A stretch of DNA of 64,000 bases from Lachnospiraceae bacterium (lineage in GTDB: Bacteria > Bacillota > Clostridia > Lachnospirales > Lachnospiraceae), in the NCBI GenBank assembly GCA_015056945.1, contig SVFH01000011.1:32943-96942 (forward strand). Reading direction: 5' to 3'. The notes under the pieces were generated by a model. That model was given only the letters and a program-made list of their open reading frames with translations, was not told the DNA's origin and searched no databases. Made by a program: the position numbers and the translations under genes. Positions 1 through 7,819 of this stretch are shown here, in pieces. Within the stretch, counting starts at the first letter, position 1. Each line of letters starts with the position of its first letter.

Positions 1-795
1 TTTGGAAAGGAAGTTAAATAAGAAGTTCATATTGCTCTTCTTCTCTTCGTAAATAGCCTTATCTTCAGCACTCCAAAGATTATCTGTCAATGCTTTTTCA
101 ATTAACTTATTTAAAATGGGCTTAGGAAGTGATGCGGGATCATTCAAAGCGCTGTCAATTGTGATTTCTTTCATCTTTGCCAATTCGTCTGCAGAAATTT
201 CATCTCTGCTTGCGTACTGGGGATTCATAGCTGCAATCTGCATTGCAATGTTTGTAAGTGCTTCTTCTGTTGCGTCAGACTTTGCACCTTCTGCACCAAC
301 GATAACACCAATACGTCCGCCACCATGAAGGTAACCAACAACGATAGGAGCTTCTACCTTTTCAAATCTTCTGATGCTTAATTTTTCACCGATTGTAGCA
401 ACCTTTTCAACCAATGCATCATTTACAGTCTTTGTTGTATCATCCATCCATGTAGAAGCAAGAAGTGCATCTACATCTGCAACATCAGTTGAAACAACCT
501 GATCAGCAATCTTCTCAACAAATGTCTGGAAGATTTCGTTCTTAGCAACGAAGTCTGTTTCAGAGTTTACTTCCACAACAACTGCCTTGCCTTCTTTCTT
601 AGCAATACGGCAAATACCTTCTGCTGCAATACGGCTTGCTTTCTTTTCAGCCTTCATTGCGCCGCTCTTACGTAATGCTTCAACAGCTGCATCCATATTA
701 CCGTCGCACTCTGTAAGTGCTTTTTTACAATCCATCATACCTGCGCCTGAAATTTCACGCAATTCTTTTACCATAGCCGCTGTAATAGTTGCCAT
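1..795 (-). CDS. tsf: Elongation factor Ts, partial (C-terminus beyond window)
   Basis: EF-Ts is the guanine nucleotide exchange factor that recycles EF-Tu in translation. The frame opens at an ATG at 795 preceded by a strong AAGGAGG ribosome site and stays open to base 1, giving 265 codons with no stop. The N-terminus carries the family signature ELREISGAGMMDCKKAL and later a TDFVA motif that contacts EF-Tu. Family members have roughly 290-310 residues, so only a short C-terminal piece is missing at the left edge. It lies about 30 bases after rpsB, the near-universal rpsB-tsf pair, and is probably co-transcribed with it. Confidence 0.96.
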   Translation of the reverse strand, partial: MATITAAMVKELREISGAGMMDCKKALTECDGNMDAAVEALRKSGAMKAEKKASRIAAEGICRIAKKEGKAVVVEVNSETDFVAKNEIFQTFVEKIADQVVSTDVADVDALLASTWMDDTTKTVNDALVEKVATIGEKLSIRRFEKVEAPIVVGYLHGGGRIGVIVGAEGAKSDATEEALTNIAMQIAAMNPQYASRDEISADELAKMKEITIDSALNDPASLPKPILNKLIEKALTDNLWSAEDKAIYEEKKSNMNFLFNFLSK

Positions 796-827
796 TTTAA
801 TATCCTCCTTCTCGAATCTGATTATAA

Positions 828-1571
828 TTATTCTGCATCTGCTGCAACTTCTTCTTCTGTTACTTCTTCAACTGCATCTGCAACAACTTCACCCTGGTTT
901 GCTTCGATAATAGCATCTGCCATCTTAGCAACGATTAATTTAACCGCTCTGATCGCATCATCATTACCGGGGATTACATAATCAAGTTCTTCAGGGTCAC
1001 AGTTTGTATCTGCGATACCAAGTAATGTAATACCTAAGTTATGAGCTTCCTGAACACAGATTTTTTCTTTCTTAGGGTCTACAACAAAGATAGCGTCGGG
1101 AATTCTTGTCATGTTCTTAATACCGCCAAGATTCTTCTCGAGTTTATCCCATTCTTTCTTTAAGTTAACAACTTCTTTCTTGGGAAGTACATCGAATGTA
1201 CCATCCTCTGCCATTCTTTCGATTTGTTTTAATCTTTCGATTCTGGAACGAATGGTCTTGAAGTTTGTAAGCATACCGCCTAACCATCTTTCGTTAACAT
1301 AGTACATACCGCAACGTTCAGCTTCTGTCTTAACTGCATCCTGTGCCTGTTTCTTTGTACCTACGAACAATACGGTACCGCCAGCGCTTGCGATTTCAGA
1401 AATAGCATTGTATGCTTCATCTACCTTACCTACAGACTTCTGTAAGTCGATAATATAAATACCATTTCTCTCTGTGAAGATGTAAGGAGCCATCTTAGGG
1501 TTCCATCTTCTTGTCTGATGTCCGAAATGAACACCTGCTTCAAGTAACTGTTTCATTGAAATTACGCTCAT
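828..1571 (-). CDS. rpsB: 30S ribosomal protein S2
   Basis: S2 is a small-subunit ribosomal protein, assembled late. The 247-residue product begins [19 protein letters not shown], which is the classical S2 N-terminus, and contains the conserved [12 protein letters not shown] and ADTNCDP segments. An upstream in-frame extension exists, but the ATG at 1571 has a GGAGGATTTTAAA ribosome site and matches the family start. The last ~20 residues are acidic and E/V-rich. It follows the end of the flagellar cluster across about 180 bases that hold a weak terminator and a leader inverted repeat, so it probably has its own promoter. Confidence 0.97.
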   Translation of the reverse strand: MSVISMKQLLEAGVHFGHQTRRWNPKMAPYIFTERNGIYIIDLQKSVGKVDEAYNAISEIASAGGTVLFVGTKKQAQDAVKTEAERCGMYYVNERWLGGMLTNFKTIRSRIERLKQIERMAEDGTFDVLPKKEVVNLKKEWDKLEKNLGGIKNMTRIPDAIFVVDPKKEKICVQEAHNLGITLLGIADTNCDPEELDYVIPGNDDAIRAVKLIVAKMADAIIEANQGEVVADAVEEVTEEEVAADAE

Positions 1572-1663
1572 TTTAAAATCCTCCGTTTTTTGGTTTTTTT
1601 GCCTCCGCATCCCTCTTCTTGACAACCAACTTCTCGCGTATAGAAGCACCGATTGACAATCAG

Positions 1664-1690
1664 AATGCGTGTGTTATAGCACAACGCATT
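1664..1690 (-). promoter_or_regulatory. Inverted repeat in the rpsB leader
   Basis: AATGCGT and ACGCATT flank an inner GTG/CAC pair, making a stem of 7 plus 3 base pairs with a bulged T. It lies about 95 bases upstream of the rpsB start. If transcribed it would fold in the leader. Ribosomal protein operons often have autoregulatory leaders, but I recognise no known S2 element here, so function is inference. Confidence 0.4.
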
Positions 1691-1700
1691 GATTTTAACA

Positions 1701-1731
1701 TAAAAGAAACCCCTATGCAAGAGGTTTCTAA
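1701..1731 (-). terminator. Weak terminator after the fla/che cluster
   Basis: AGAAACC and GGTTTCT form a 7-bp stem, followed on the minus strand by TTTTATG. It lies just downstream of the MltG-like gene and before rpsB, so it may mark the end of the motility transcript. The opposite side also carries a run of T, so it could act in both directions. Confidence 0.5.
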
Positions 1732-1751
1732 GCTTTTTTCATATTTTTATT

Positions 1752-2312
1752 TCATCCATTCGTTAATTCTTCTGCAATTTCCTTCATTGAGGCTCCGGCC
1801 TTTATCTCATGTTGACCGACACTTAATCTTCTGTCATACCCGTTTGCACAAAGAAAACGGTCAAATTCAAGTGCACTTTCCACAAGTCCTGCTTCAAATA
1901 CTTTTTGACTGACAGAAACAGAACTGTCGCCGCTTACAATTGCAATAACAACATACTCTTCAATCACCTCTTCCGATTCCTCGGTTTCGGAAATTACTTC
2001 AGAAGCAGGTTCGCTCACATCTTCAGATGTTTCTTCCAAAGAAGACTCTGCTTCCTCTTCTACAGATTCAGACTCGCTCTCTTGTGACATGTTTTCCGAA
2101 ATCTCTTCGTCTGAATCAACTTCTTCCTTGCTTGCCTCTTCTGTCGATGACGGTTCCCTTAATACAGTTTTTTCAACCAAACCAAGTTCTTTGGCACGCG
2201 CGATAATTTCTGTATCAGACATCTGATTTGACCTTGAAGCGCCTATGATGAAAAGAAGCGCCGTCACTATCATTCCGATTCCGATTCCACGCAAATAATA
2301 TTTCAATTTCAT
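1752..2312 (-). CDS. Membrane-anchored protein with MltG/YceG N-terminal-like domain
   Basis: A 186-residue protein. Residues about 8-26 form one membrane segment, followed by an acidic Ser/Glu-rich linker (about 50-120) and a C-terminal domain (about 122-186) with the pattern VSQKVFEAGLVESALEFDRF and later GQHEIKAGASMKEIAEEL. That pattern resembles the LysM-like N-terminal part of endolytic transglycosylase MltG (YceG). The catalytic glycosylase domain is absent, so lytic activity is unlikely; a peptidoglycan-associated or structural role is inference. It is the last gene of the motility cluster, 14 bases after the SwrB-like gene. The start has an AGGGGA ribosome site 10 bases upstream. Confidence 0.6.
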   Translation of the reverse strand: MKLKYYLRGIGIGMIVTALLFIIGASRSNQMSDTEIIARAKELGLVEKTVLREPSSTEEASKEEVDSDEEISENMSQESESESVEEEAESSLEETSEDVSEPASEVISETEESEEVIEEYVVIAIVSGDSSVSVSQKVFEAGLVESALEFDRFLCANGYDRRLSVGQHEIKAGASMKEIAEELTNG

Positions 2313-2326
2313 GTTTGTTTCGTCCC

Positions 2327-3145
2327 CTAACTTTGACGGTATAAATCAATAATCAATTTCACTTCACCGACACCAAGTCCCAATTCTTTAGCAATGGCAA
2401 CATTCGATTTCCCTTCTGCATGAAGTTTCAATACTGCCTCATTACGATTTCCGTTTGCATCGCGCGACTGGATTTCAGGCATTTCTTTCGTCGTCTTTTT
2501 CAATCTGGTCTTTTTATTATCATTATTCTTTTTGGCAGAAGTTCTTTCTCTTTTAACCGGTTCCTGGGAAAACTCTTCAAGAGCCTGAACCAGTTCTTCA
2601 ATGGTATGTTCATCATCTGCTTTATCCGGCACAGAATCACTGGACATCTCCGGCTTTTCTATATTATCTTCTGTTTCCTGAATCTGTTTATATTGTGTCC
2701 GCAACAACTCATCCGTAGCATTCCGAAGCATCACCATCTCATTCAGAGAACTTTGCACGCTTTTAGTTGTCTGTTCCATTCCGGCAACCGTATCTTTTAA
2801 CTGATTATGTTTATCATCGAGCATGGAATAAAGAAACATAACTTCTTCATGGTTTTTGTGAATATCAGACAATACCGTATCCGAATACTCATTTACCGCC
2901 ATAATTTTGTCATTAGAAATTCGTTCCAAGCTTCTGGTTGTACGTTCGAGTGAATCTTCAATCTTTTCATCCATTCCCGTTTCTAAACGGTTTAATGCAC
3001 TTTTAACTTCTTCATCAATTAGTTTTTCTACTTCTTCCTTTGTCTCTTTACGGTCAAATCTTTCTCCAACCTTTTCCGGAATAATGAAACTCAAAACAAA
3101 AATAACTATTCCTAATATCAATATAATAATCTGAAACCAAATCAT
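2327..3145 (-). CDS. SwrB-like (DUF6115-type) membrane protein of the flagellar cluster
   Basis: A 272-residue protein with one N-terminal membrane segment (about 4-22), a long charged coiled-coil-like region (about 30-160), a Lys/Glu-rich linker and a C-terminal helix-turn-helix-like stretch containing LHAEGKSNVAIAKELGLG. This architecture matches the DUF6115/SwrB (YlxL) type. In Bacillus subtilis swrB lies between sigD and rpsB and promotes assembly of the flagellar export apparatus, and this gene occupies the equivalent place. The orthology rests on position and architecture; overall sequence similarity was not measured. Confidence 0.6.
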   Translation of the reverse strand: MIWFQIIILILGIVIFVLSFIIPEKVGERFDRKETKEEVEKLIDEEVKSALNRLETGMDEKIEDSLERTTRSLERISNDKIMAVNEYSDTVLSDIHKNHEEVMFLYSMLDDKHNQLKDTVAGMEQTTKSVQSSLNEMVMLRNATDELLRTQYKQIQETEDNIEKPEMSSDSVPDKADDEHTIEELVQALEEFSQEPVKRERTSAKKNNDNKKTRLKKTTKEMPEIQSRDANGNRNEAVLKLHAEGKSNVAIAKELGLGVGEVKLIIDLYRQS

Positions 3146-3179
3146 TATCTATGTTCTCCCATCAGTCCTGTCTAACGCA

Positions 3180-3494
3180 TCAGACACGCATATCAAACCC
3201 TTTTGGTTTTTTCACAACGACCGTTCCGTCTTCACGCGTTTCCTTTTTCTTTTTCTGCTTTTGTCCTTCAGGATACGATCCGTTTCCCTTCTCTTTTGCA
3301 TCATAACGATATTCATTATACTCTGTTTTTTCCGAATTCACAACCTGCTCGTGCTTTTCCTGTGCCTTTTTTACTACTGCATTTGCCACATTCCCTTGTT
3401 GCAAAACAGCTCTTGCATCTTCATTCTGTTTCAAAACAGATAAATCCTGCGAACGGGATACCATACCATTCATTTCAATTGGATTAATAGCCAT
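3180..3494 (-). CDS. Small hydrophilic protein of unknown function in flagellar cluster
   Basis: A 104-residue protein with no membrane segment and no domain I recognise. It opens MAINPIEMNGMV, has an alanine/valine helix-prone middle (QQGNVANAVVKKAQEK) and a strongly basic tail rich in lysine, with KKKKETREDG. The start is supported by a GAGAGGATAAATT ribosome site. It lies between fapA and the SwrB-like gene with short gaps, so it is probably co-transcribed with them. Its N-terminal style resembles flagellar rod and hook-associated small proteins, but no function can be assigned. Confidence 0.65.
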   Translation of the reverse strand: MAINPIEMNGMVSRSQDLSVLKQNEDARAVLQQGNVANAVVKKAQEKHEQVVNSEKTEYNEYRYDAKEKGNGSYPEGQKQKKKKETREDGTVVVKKPKGFDMRV

Positions 3495-3514
3495 AATTTA
3501 TCCTCTCAAACAAA

Positions 3515-5101
3515 TCAAAGTGAAGAATATCTGACATCTCCGCCCTCATAATAGAAGCGTACATATCTGACATCACTTTTTAATATAGTAGAAACATCCG
3601 AAATAGCGATTTTGGTTCCGGCATAAGCAATATCTTTTACTTTTACCGTTGCCGTCAGATTCGAATTAATGATATCTTCCAATTCTTCGTACTCACGCAC
3701 CAGTTTTTCCATCTCTTCCCTAAGCTGTCTGTATGAAATCGCCGCATTTTGAATAAACTGCAATCTGTCAGGTGGCAATTTTTGCCCCTGGCTCATTTTC
3801 TGATTTGCTGCCAAAAGAACCGGTTCAATCTGTTTGATTTTTTTCTTAATTGCATCTACCTCGCCCATAATACTCTGAAAACGAAGCTTTCTTGCCGGAT
3901 CAATTCCAAGTTCAAGAATGGTATCAGAACCCATTTGTGATCCAAGCACTTTAACGGTAATAGAATTTGTTGCCGCGACGGTAGAGCCGGAAATCATTCC
4001 TTTACGCCCTTCTACATGGATATCTCCATTTGCCATTACTTTTGAATGTAATATAGCGTCTGTCTCAATATATCCGCCTGCGCTTGCAGTTGCGTTTTCG
4101 ATAAATTTAGCAATAATATTACCGCCGGCCTTCAAGTTTCCCTTTCCCATGCCGTTTACACCACGCACAATGATGATATCTCCGTCTGCTTCCAGTGTCG
4201 CACCTTCTACCACACCCATAACTTCAATATTTCCTTTTGCCCGTACGGAGAAATTGGTACAAACATTTCCGGCAACATGCACACTTCCGTCATAATCAAT
4301 ATTTCCGGTTGCATTGTCTACATTTTGCACCTGATAAACATCCGAAACAAACATCTTATCGTCAACAAGCATTACATGACCGTCCACCTCTGCGAAGGCT
4401 TCCAGTCTGTCTTCGGAAATCCTGATATTACGTCCGCCTTTTAAAACCAGCTTTTTAACAGTTCTCGGTTTCACATATTCTTTTGTTACAGTAATACCTT
4501 TTTCTCCGGGATCTTCCGGCGTAAGTCGCGCAAGCAACTGACCGTTTTTAATATGATTCATGGTATTCAAATTAAAAAAGTCAACGCTACCGTCCTCATT
4601 CAAAGTAGGACGTGCTTTCAAATCAGTATTGAAAAAATATGTGATTTCAGCATCAGTCCCGTGACGGACAGGTAATCCCTTTGCAATCAGAATGTCTGTA
4701 CAGTATTGTTTCTTTTCTAAATAGGCTGAAATAACTTCTCTGTCAACACCGTAAACAACACCTGCATTTTGCAAATCGCCAAGAATCGCATCTGCGCCGG
4801 ATTCAATCCCGCCCACAGAAGCCGGATAAAAACGCGCATAGGCAGACATTTTGTCTGCCGAAATTGTTACCTTCATCATTTCACGTTCCGGATATCGTTT
4901 CACATTATCTAATTTAATAATGCCCTTATCCAGAATTGCTGTTATCTTACGGTTCAAATCAGTAATTTCATACGAAATACCTTTTTTTTGCAGATAATCC
5001 GCCACTTCAACAGCCTTTAACGGTTCGCCTCCATCCGTTTCTGCATATATCCACAAATAAGTGCCATCCTCACGGCAATCCAATTGAAAATATCCGTTCA
5101 T
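3515..5101 (-). CDS. FapA-type (DUF342) flagellar assembly protein A
   Basis: A 528-residue protein of the FapA/DUF342 family. The N-terminal half contains the conserved DUF342 region (LPVRHGTDAEITYFF and TPEDPGEKGITVTKEYV). The middle is a glycine-rich polymerising-type beta-solenoid with repeats such as VHVAGNV, GNIEVMG and ADGDIII (about 255-385). The C-terminus (about 410-490) is a coiled coil. The family is linked to flagellar number and assembly in some bacteria. I chose the ATG at 5101 because GAGGGG lies 7 bases upstream; two earlier in-frame ATGs lie within or against that ribosome site. It follows sigD by 24 bases. Confidence 0.85.
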   Translation of the reverse strand: MNGYFQLDCREDGTYLWIYAETDGGEPLKAVEVADYLQKKGISYEITDLNRKITAILDKGIIKLDNVKRYPEREMMKVTISADKMSAYARFYPASVGGIESGADAILGDLQNAGVVYGVDREVISAYLEKKQYCTDILIAKGLPVRHGTDAEITYFFNTDLKARPTLNEDGSVDFFNLNTMNHIKNGQLLARLTPEDPGEKGITVTKEYVKPRTVKKLVLKGGRNIRISEDRLEAFAEVDGHVMLVDDKMFVSDVYQVQNVDNATGNIDYDGSVHVAGNVCTNFSVRAKGNIEVMGVVEGATLEADGDIIIVRGVNGMGKGNLKAGGNIIAKFIENATASAGGYIETDAILHSKVMANGDIHVEGRKGMISGSTVAATNSITVKVLGSQMGSDTILELGIDPARKLRFQSIMGEVDAIKKKIKQIEPVLLAANQKMSQGQKLPPDRLQFIQNAAISYRQLREEMEKLVREYEELEDIINSNLTATVKVKDIAYAGTKIAISDVSTILKSDVRYVRFYYEGGDVRYSSL

Positions 5102-5125
5102 CGCCATTCCCCTCATAAAAATTTA

Positions 5126-5896
5126 CTACATTGCATTCAAAATTCCAACATATTTGCCTAATTTGGCTTTCATCTTTTGTAAACTTTTCGTGTGAAGCTG
5201 GGACACTCTGGACTCCGTTACTTCTAATAATTCACTGATTTCTTTTAACGTCAACTCTTCGTAATAATATAATACAATTACTTTTCTTTCCTTTTCAGTG
5301 AGAAGTTCAAGCGCTTCAACGAGCATTTCTTTTAACTCCTCCTGTTCTGCCACCTTTTCAGGTGCATCAAAATGTCTTGAAACATTTCCGACTTCATTGG
5401 AAATCTCTGTTCCCATTTCAAGATACTCATTTAAGGATACAACATTGGTAACCTTCATTTGAGACTGCCATTCTAAGTATTCATCTTCTTTGATTCCCAA
5501 CGCCTGCGCAATTTCTTCGTCCCTTGCCGGTCTTCCTGTAGTCGCTTCGATTTCCTTGGTTGCAGCATCAATTTGTTTCTGACGTTGACGCACCGTTCTC
5601 GGAATCCAGTCCATTTTGCGAATCTGATCTAAAATAGCCCCACGAATTCTAAGACTTGCATAGGTTTCAAACTTAACTTCTTTCTTAAAATCATACTTAT
5701 CAATCGCATCAATCAGGCCAAAAACACCATATCCGACAAGATCATCATATTCTACATTATATCCAAGATACATGCTAAGACGTCCTGCCACAACTTTAAC
5801 AAGAGGAGCATATTCTATAATAATCTGCTCTCTAATCTGCGGACTTTTGCTTTTTGCATATTCATCCCATAATTTTTTTCTGCTCATCTCGTCCAT
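5126..5896 (-). CDS. sigD: Sigma-28 family RNA polymerase sigma factor (SigD/FliA)
   Basis: The alternative sigma factor for late flagellar and chemotaxis genes. The 256-residue product has region 2 (YDDLVGYGVFGLIDAIDKYD, then ASLRIRGAILDQIRKMDW), region 3 with ARDEEIAQALG, and region 4 with LTLKEISELLEVTESRVSQL as the -35-reading helix-turn-helix. The IRGAILDQIRKMDWIPR block is characteristic of the FliA/WhiG branch. A GGAGG site lies 7 bases from the ATG. It sits near the end of the fla/che cluster, as in Bacillus subtilis, so cluster expression would feed forward onto sigma-28 promoters. No FlgM anti-sigma gene is seen in this window. Confidence 0.93.
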   Translation of the reverse strand: MDEMSRKKLWDEYAKSKSPQIREQIIIEYAPLVKVVAGRLSMYLGYNVEYDDLVGYGVFGLIDAIDKYDFKKEVKFETYASLRIRGAILDQIRKMDWIPRTVRQRQKQIDAATKEIEATTGRPARDEEIAQALGIKEDEYLEWQSQMKVTNVVSLNEYLEMGTEISNEVGNVSRHFDAPEKVAEQEELKEMLVEALELLTEKERKVIVLYYYEELTLKEISELLEVTESRVSQLHTKSLQKMKAKLGKYVGILNAM

Positions 5897-5919
5897 TTAA
5901 TATCCTCCAGCAATTCCGA

Positions 5920-6180
5920 TTATCCTTTTACTTCCTCTGATGTTTCTTTAGCATCAACATCCGTTTCTTCCGATGTTTCTATCGTTTCTGCTTTTTCATC
6001 CGGTCTGCAATCCATTAAAATTTTCATTGCTATGACTCCGATAACATAAAAAACCACCAAAACAATCAATAAAACAAGTAACATCCATAACAAATCTATT
6101 TGGAACAGGTATAACAAAACACTGGCCACAGCACCGGCTCCAAATGTAACAATAGGTGGTAACAGTCTGAGTTTATTCAT
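5920..6180 (-). CDS. Small two-helix membrane protein, unknown function
   Basis: An 86-residue protein with two hydrophobic segments (about 9-26 and 30-52), followed by a cytoplasmic acidic tail rich in glutamate and threonine. I chose the ATG at 6180 because AGGA lies 8 bases upstream; another ATG at 6189 is possible. It lies between cheD and sigD in the same cluster and is almost contiguous with cheD. I recognise no family. Its place among chemotaxis genes suggests a role at the membrane in motility, which is inference. Confidence 0.6.
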   Translation of the reverse strand: MNKLRLLPPIVTFGAGAVASVLLYLFQIDLLWMLLVLLIVLVVFYVIGVIAMKILMDCRPDEKAETIETSEETDVDAKETSEEVKG

Positions 6181-6190
6181 ATTGCACATC

Positions 6191-6676
6191 CTAAATAATT
6201 TTTTCCGGTTTTCCGACAGCGCGAACTAACAACTCTCCGTTCTCAGGATTAAACACAATAGTACGTCCGTAATTTAATCCGGTATCTGAAGATAAAACCG
6301 GTATTTTCAATTCTCTCAATCTTTTTTTACACGCCTCTACATTTTGATCCCCAATCCGAACCAGGTCCGGAGCCCCCTGAACATTAAACATCTGCGCACC
6401 ACCTGCAACCTTAGCCACTAATCGCTCAGGCGAGGCCCCAAGTGCAACCACTTGACGAACAAGCTCGTCAATTCCGGTGTCCGCAAATTTACACTTATTT
6501 AAATTATTTTTAATATGACGACTATCCGGCAACATAACATGCAACAATCCACCAACTTTTGTCACAGGGTCACGAACAGCAACACCGACACAGGACCCCA
6601 ATCCTAATGTCGTCAAACCATCCGGTGCTCTGCACACCTTCAGATCCGCCATACCGACTTTGTAGATTTCCCTCAT
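6191..6676 (-). CDS. cheD: Chemoreceptor glutamine deamidase CheD
   Basis: CheD deamidates receptor glutamines and, in Bacillus-type systems, binds CheC to form a feedback loop controlled by CheY-P. The 161-residue product has the catalytic Cys in GLGSCVGV (about C29) and the His in LLHVMLPDS (about H46), plus the conserved KVAGGAQMF segment. The ATG at 6676 has GGAGGAGTAAT directly upstream; an in-frame extension upstream lacks a site. It follows cheC by about 20 bases, so the two partners are co-encoded. Confidence 0.94.
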   Translation of the reverse strand: MREIYKVGMADLKVCRAPDGLTTLGLGSCVGVAVRDPVTKVGGLLHVMLPDSRHIKNNLNKCKFADTGIDELVRQVVALGASPERLVAKVAGGAQMFNVQGAPDLVRIGDQNVEACKKRLRELKIPVLSSDTGLNYGRTIVFNPENGELLVRAVGKPEKII

Positions 6677-6697
6677 ATTACTCCTCCAAAACAATTT

Positions 6698-7303
6698 TTA
6701 CATTCCAAGAGAAGACAGAATCTTTTCATAAGATTCCAAATCAGGAGCAAGAATGAAGTAGCCATTCAAGCCATCAAAGAACTGAGTCTGAATCATCAGA
6801 AGTTTATCAGCCATTGTTCCGTACACAATTGCAGGTACACTTAAAATAGCCCCAGCCATATCAACGCTTAAAGCAGGTACCGTCGGGTAAATTGACAATC
6901 CGGTCAAGGTAGAAAGAGAATTCAAATAAGATGCAGAGATAATATTTCCAATCTCCTTCAAAGCAGACTCTTCCATTTCCGACAAGTGACCATTATCAGA
7001 ATCACAGCCCAGCAAAAGCTGAATAAGTTTTTGCGCTGAGCTAATTTCCAACATAAACAGAATACTTCCGGAAATCTCTCCCTGTACACCCAAATATATT
7101 CCAACCATCAGAAGTTCCTCACCACCGATTACATTGCCAACCTCTGAAAATTCCAATAATTTAACTTGCGGAACATACATATCAACCTTACAATCCAGCA
7201 TCTTTGCTAATGCCGTTGTCGCATTTCCGGTACCAATGTTGCCAATTTCCCGCAAAACATCAAAATATTCCTGATTCAAATGATCGAGATCTATTTTCGC
7301 CAT
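6698..7303 (-). CDS. cheC: CheY-P phosphatase CheC
   Basis: CheC is a CheY-P phosphatase that also sequesters CheD. The 201-residue protein carries both copies of the active-site pattern E-x2-N: REIGNIGTGNA (E19, N22) and KEIGNIISASYLNS (E117, N120). Both sites look intact, as expected for CheC. It starts with MAKIDLDHLNQEYFDVL after a GGAGAGCAAAG ribosome site. It lies between cheW and cheD. Confidence 0.94.
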   Translation of the reverse strand: MAKIDLDHLNQEYFDVLREIGNIGTGNATTALAKMLDCKVDMYVPQVKLLEFSEVGNVIGGEELLMVGIYLGVQGEISGSILFMLEISSAQKLIQLLLGCDSDNGHLSEMEESALKEIGNIISASYLNSLSTLTGLSIYPTVPALSVDMAGAILSVPAIVYGTMADKLLMIQTQFFDGLNGYFILAPDLESYEKILSSLGM

Positions 7304-7333
7304 CTTTGCTCTCCATTCTTTTCAAAAAACGGT

Positions 7334-7783
7334 TTAACCTTTATCTGCAAGAATCTCATTAATATCTAACAATGAAATCAATCGGTCTCCGTCTTTTCCG
7401 ATTCCACTTAATAGATTTTGCATTGAATCCGAAGAATCATGATACGGCTTTTCAATCAGGTCATTCTCCAATAGTACAACTTCACGTACTTCATCAACAA
7501 TAATACCAACCATATCACCTTCTACTTTCAATATGATAATTCGAAACGTTTTTGTTTCTTCTATTTCTTCCAGTCCCATTTTAATACGGAGACTAAAAAC
7601 AGGGATTACTTCACCACGAAGATTAATTACCCCTTTAATATATGGCGGCACATTCGGAACACGGGTAATATGCTGCATTCTTACAATATTATCAACATAC
7701 TTAATATCAATACCGAACATTTCTCCTGCCATATAAATTGAAATATATTGTGTAGTTTCATTCATAACAATAAGTTCATCCAT
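7334..7783 (-). CDS. cheW: Chemotaxis coupling protein CheW
   Basis: CheW links chemoreceptors to the kinase CheA. The 149-residue product is a single CheW domain with the conserved IKGVINLRGEVIPVFSLR core and GIIVDEVREV segment. The start ATG at 7783 has AAAGG eight bases upstream. It follows cheA directly in the cluster. Confidence 0.94.
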   Translation of the reverse strand: MDELIVMNETTQYISIYMAGEMFGIDIKYVDNIVRMQHITRVPNVPPYIKGVINLRGEVIPVFSLRIKMGLEEIEETKTFRIIILKVEGDMVGIIVDEVREVVLLENDLIEKPYHDSSDSMQNLLSGIGKDGDRLISLLDINEILADKG

Positions 7784-7819
7784 ATTTGCAACCTTTCTGT
7801 CGCCTTAAGCAACTATGTA

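Noticed and set aside
1572..1649. A longer rpsB start
   Set aside because: The 26-residue extension is not S2-like, and the internal ATG at 1571 has a strong ribosome site.
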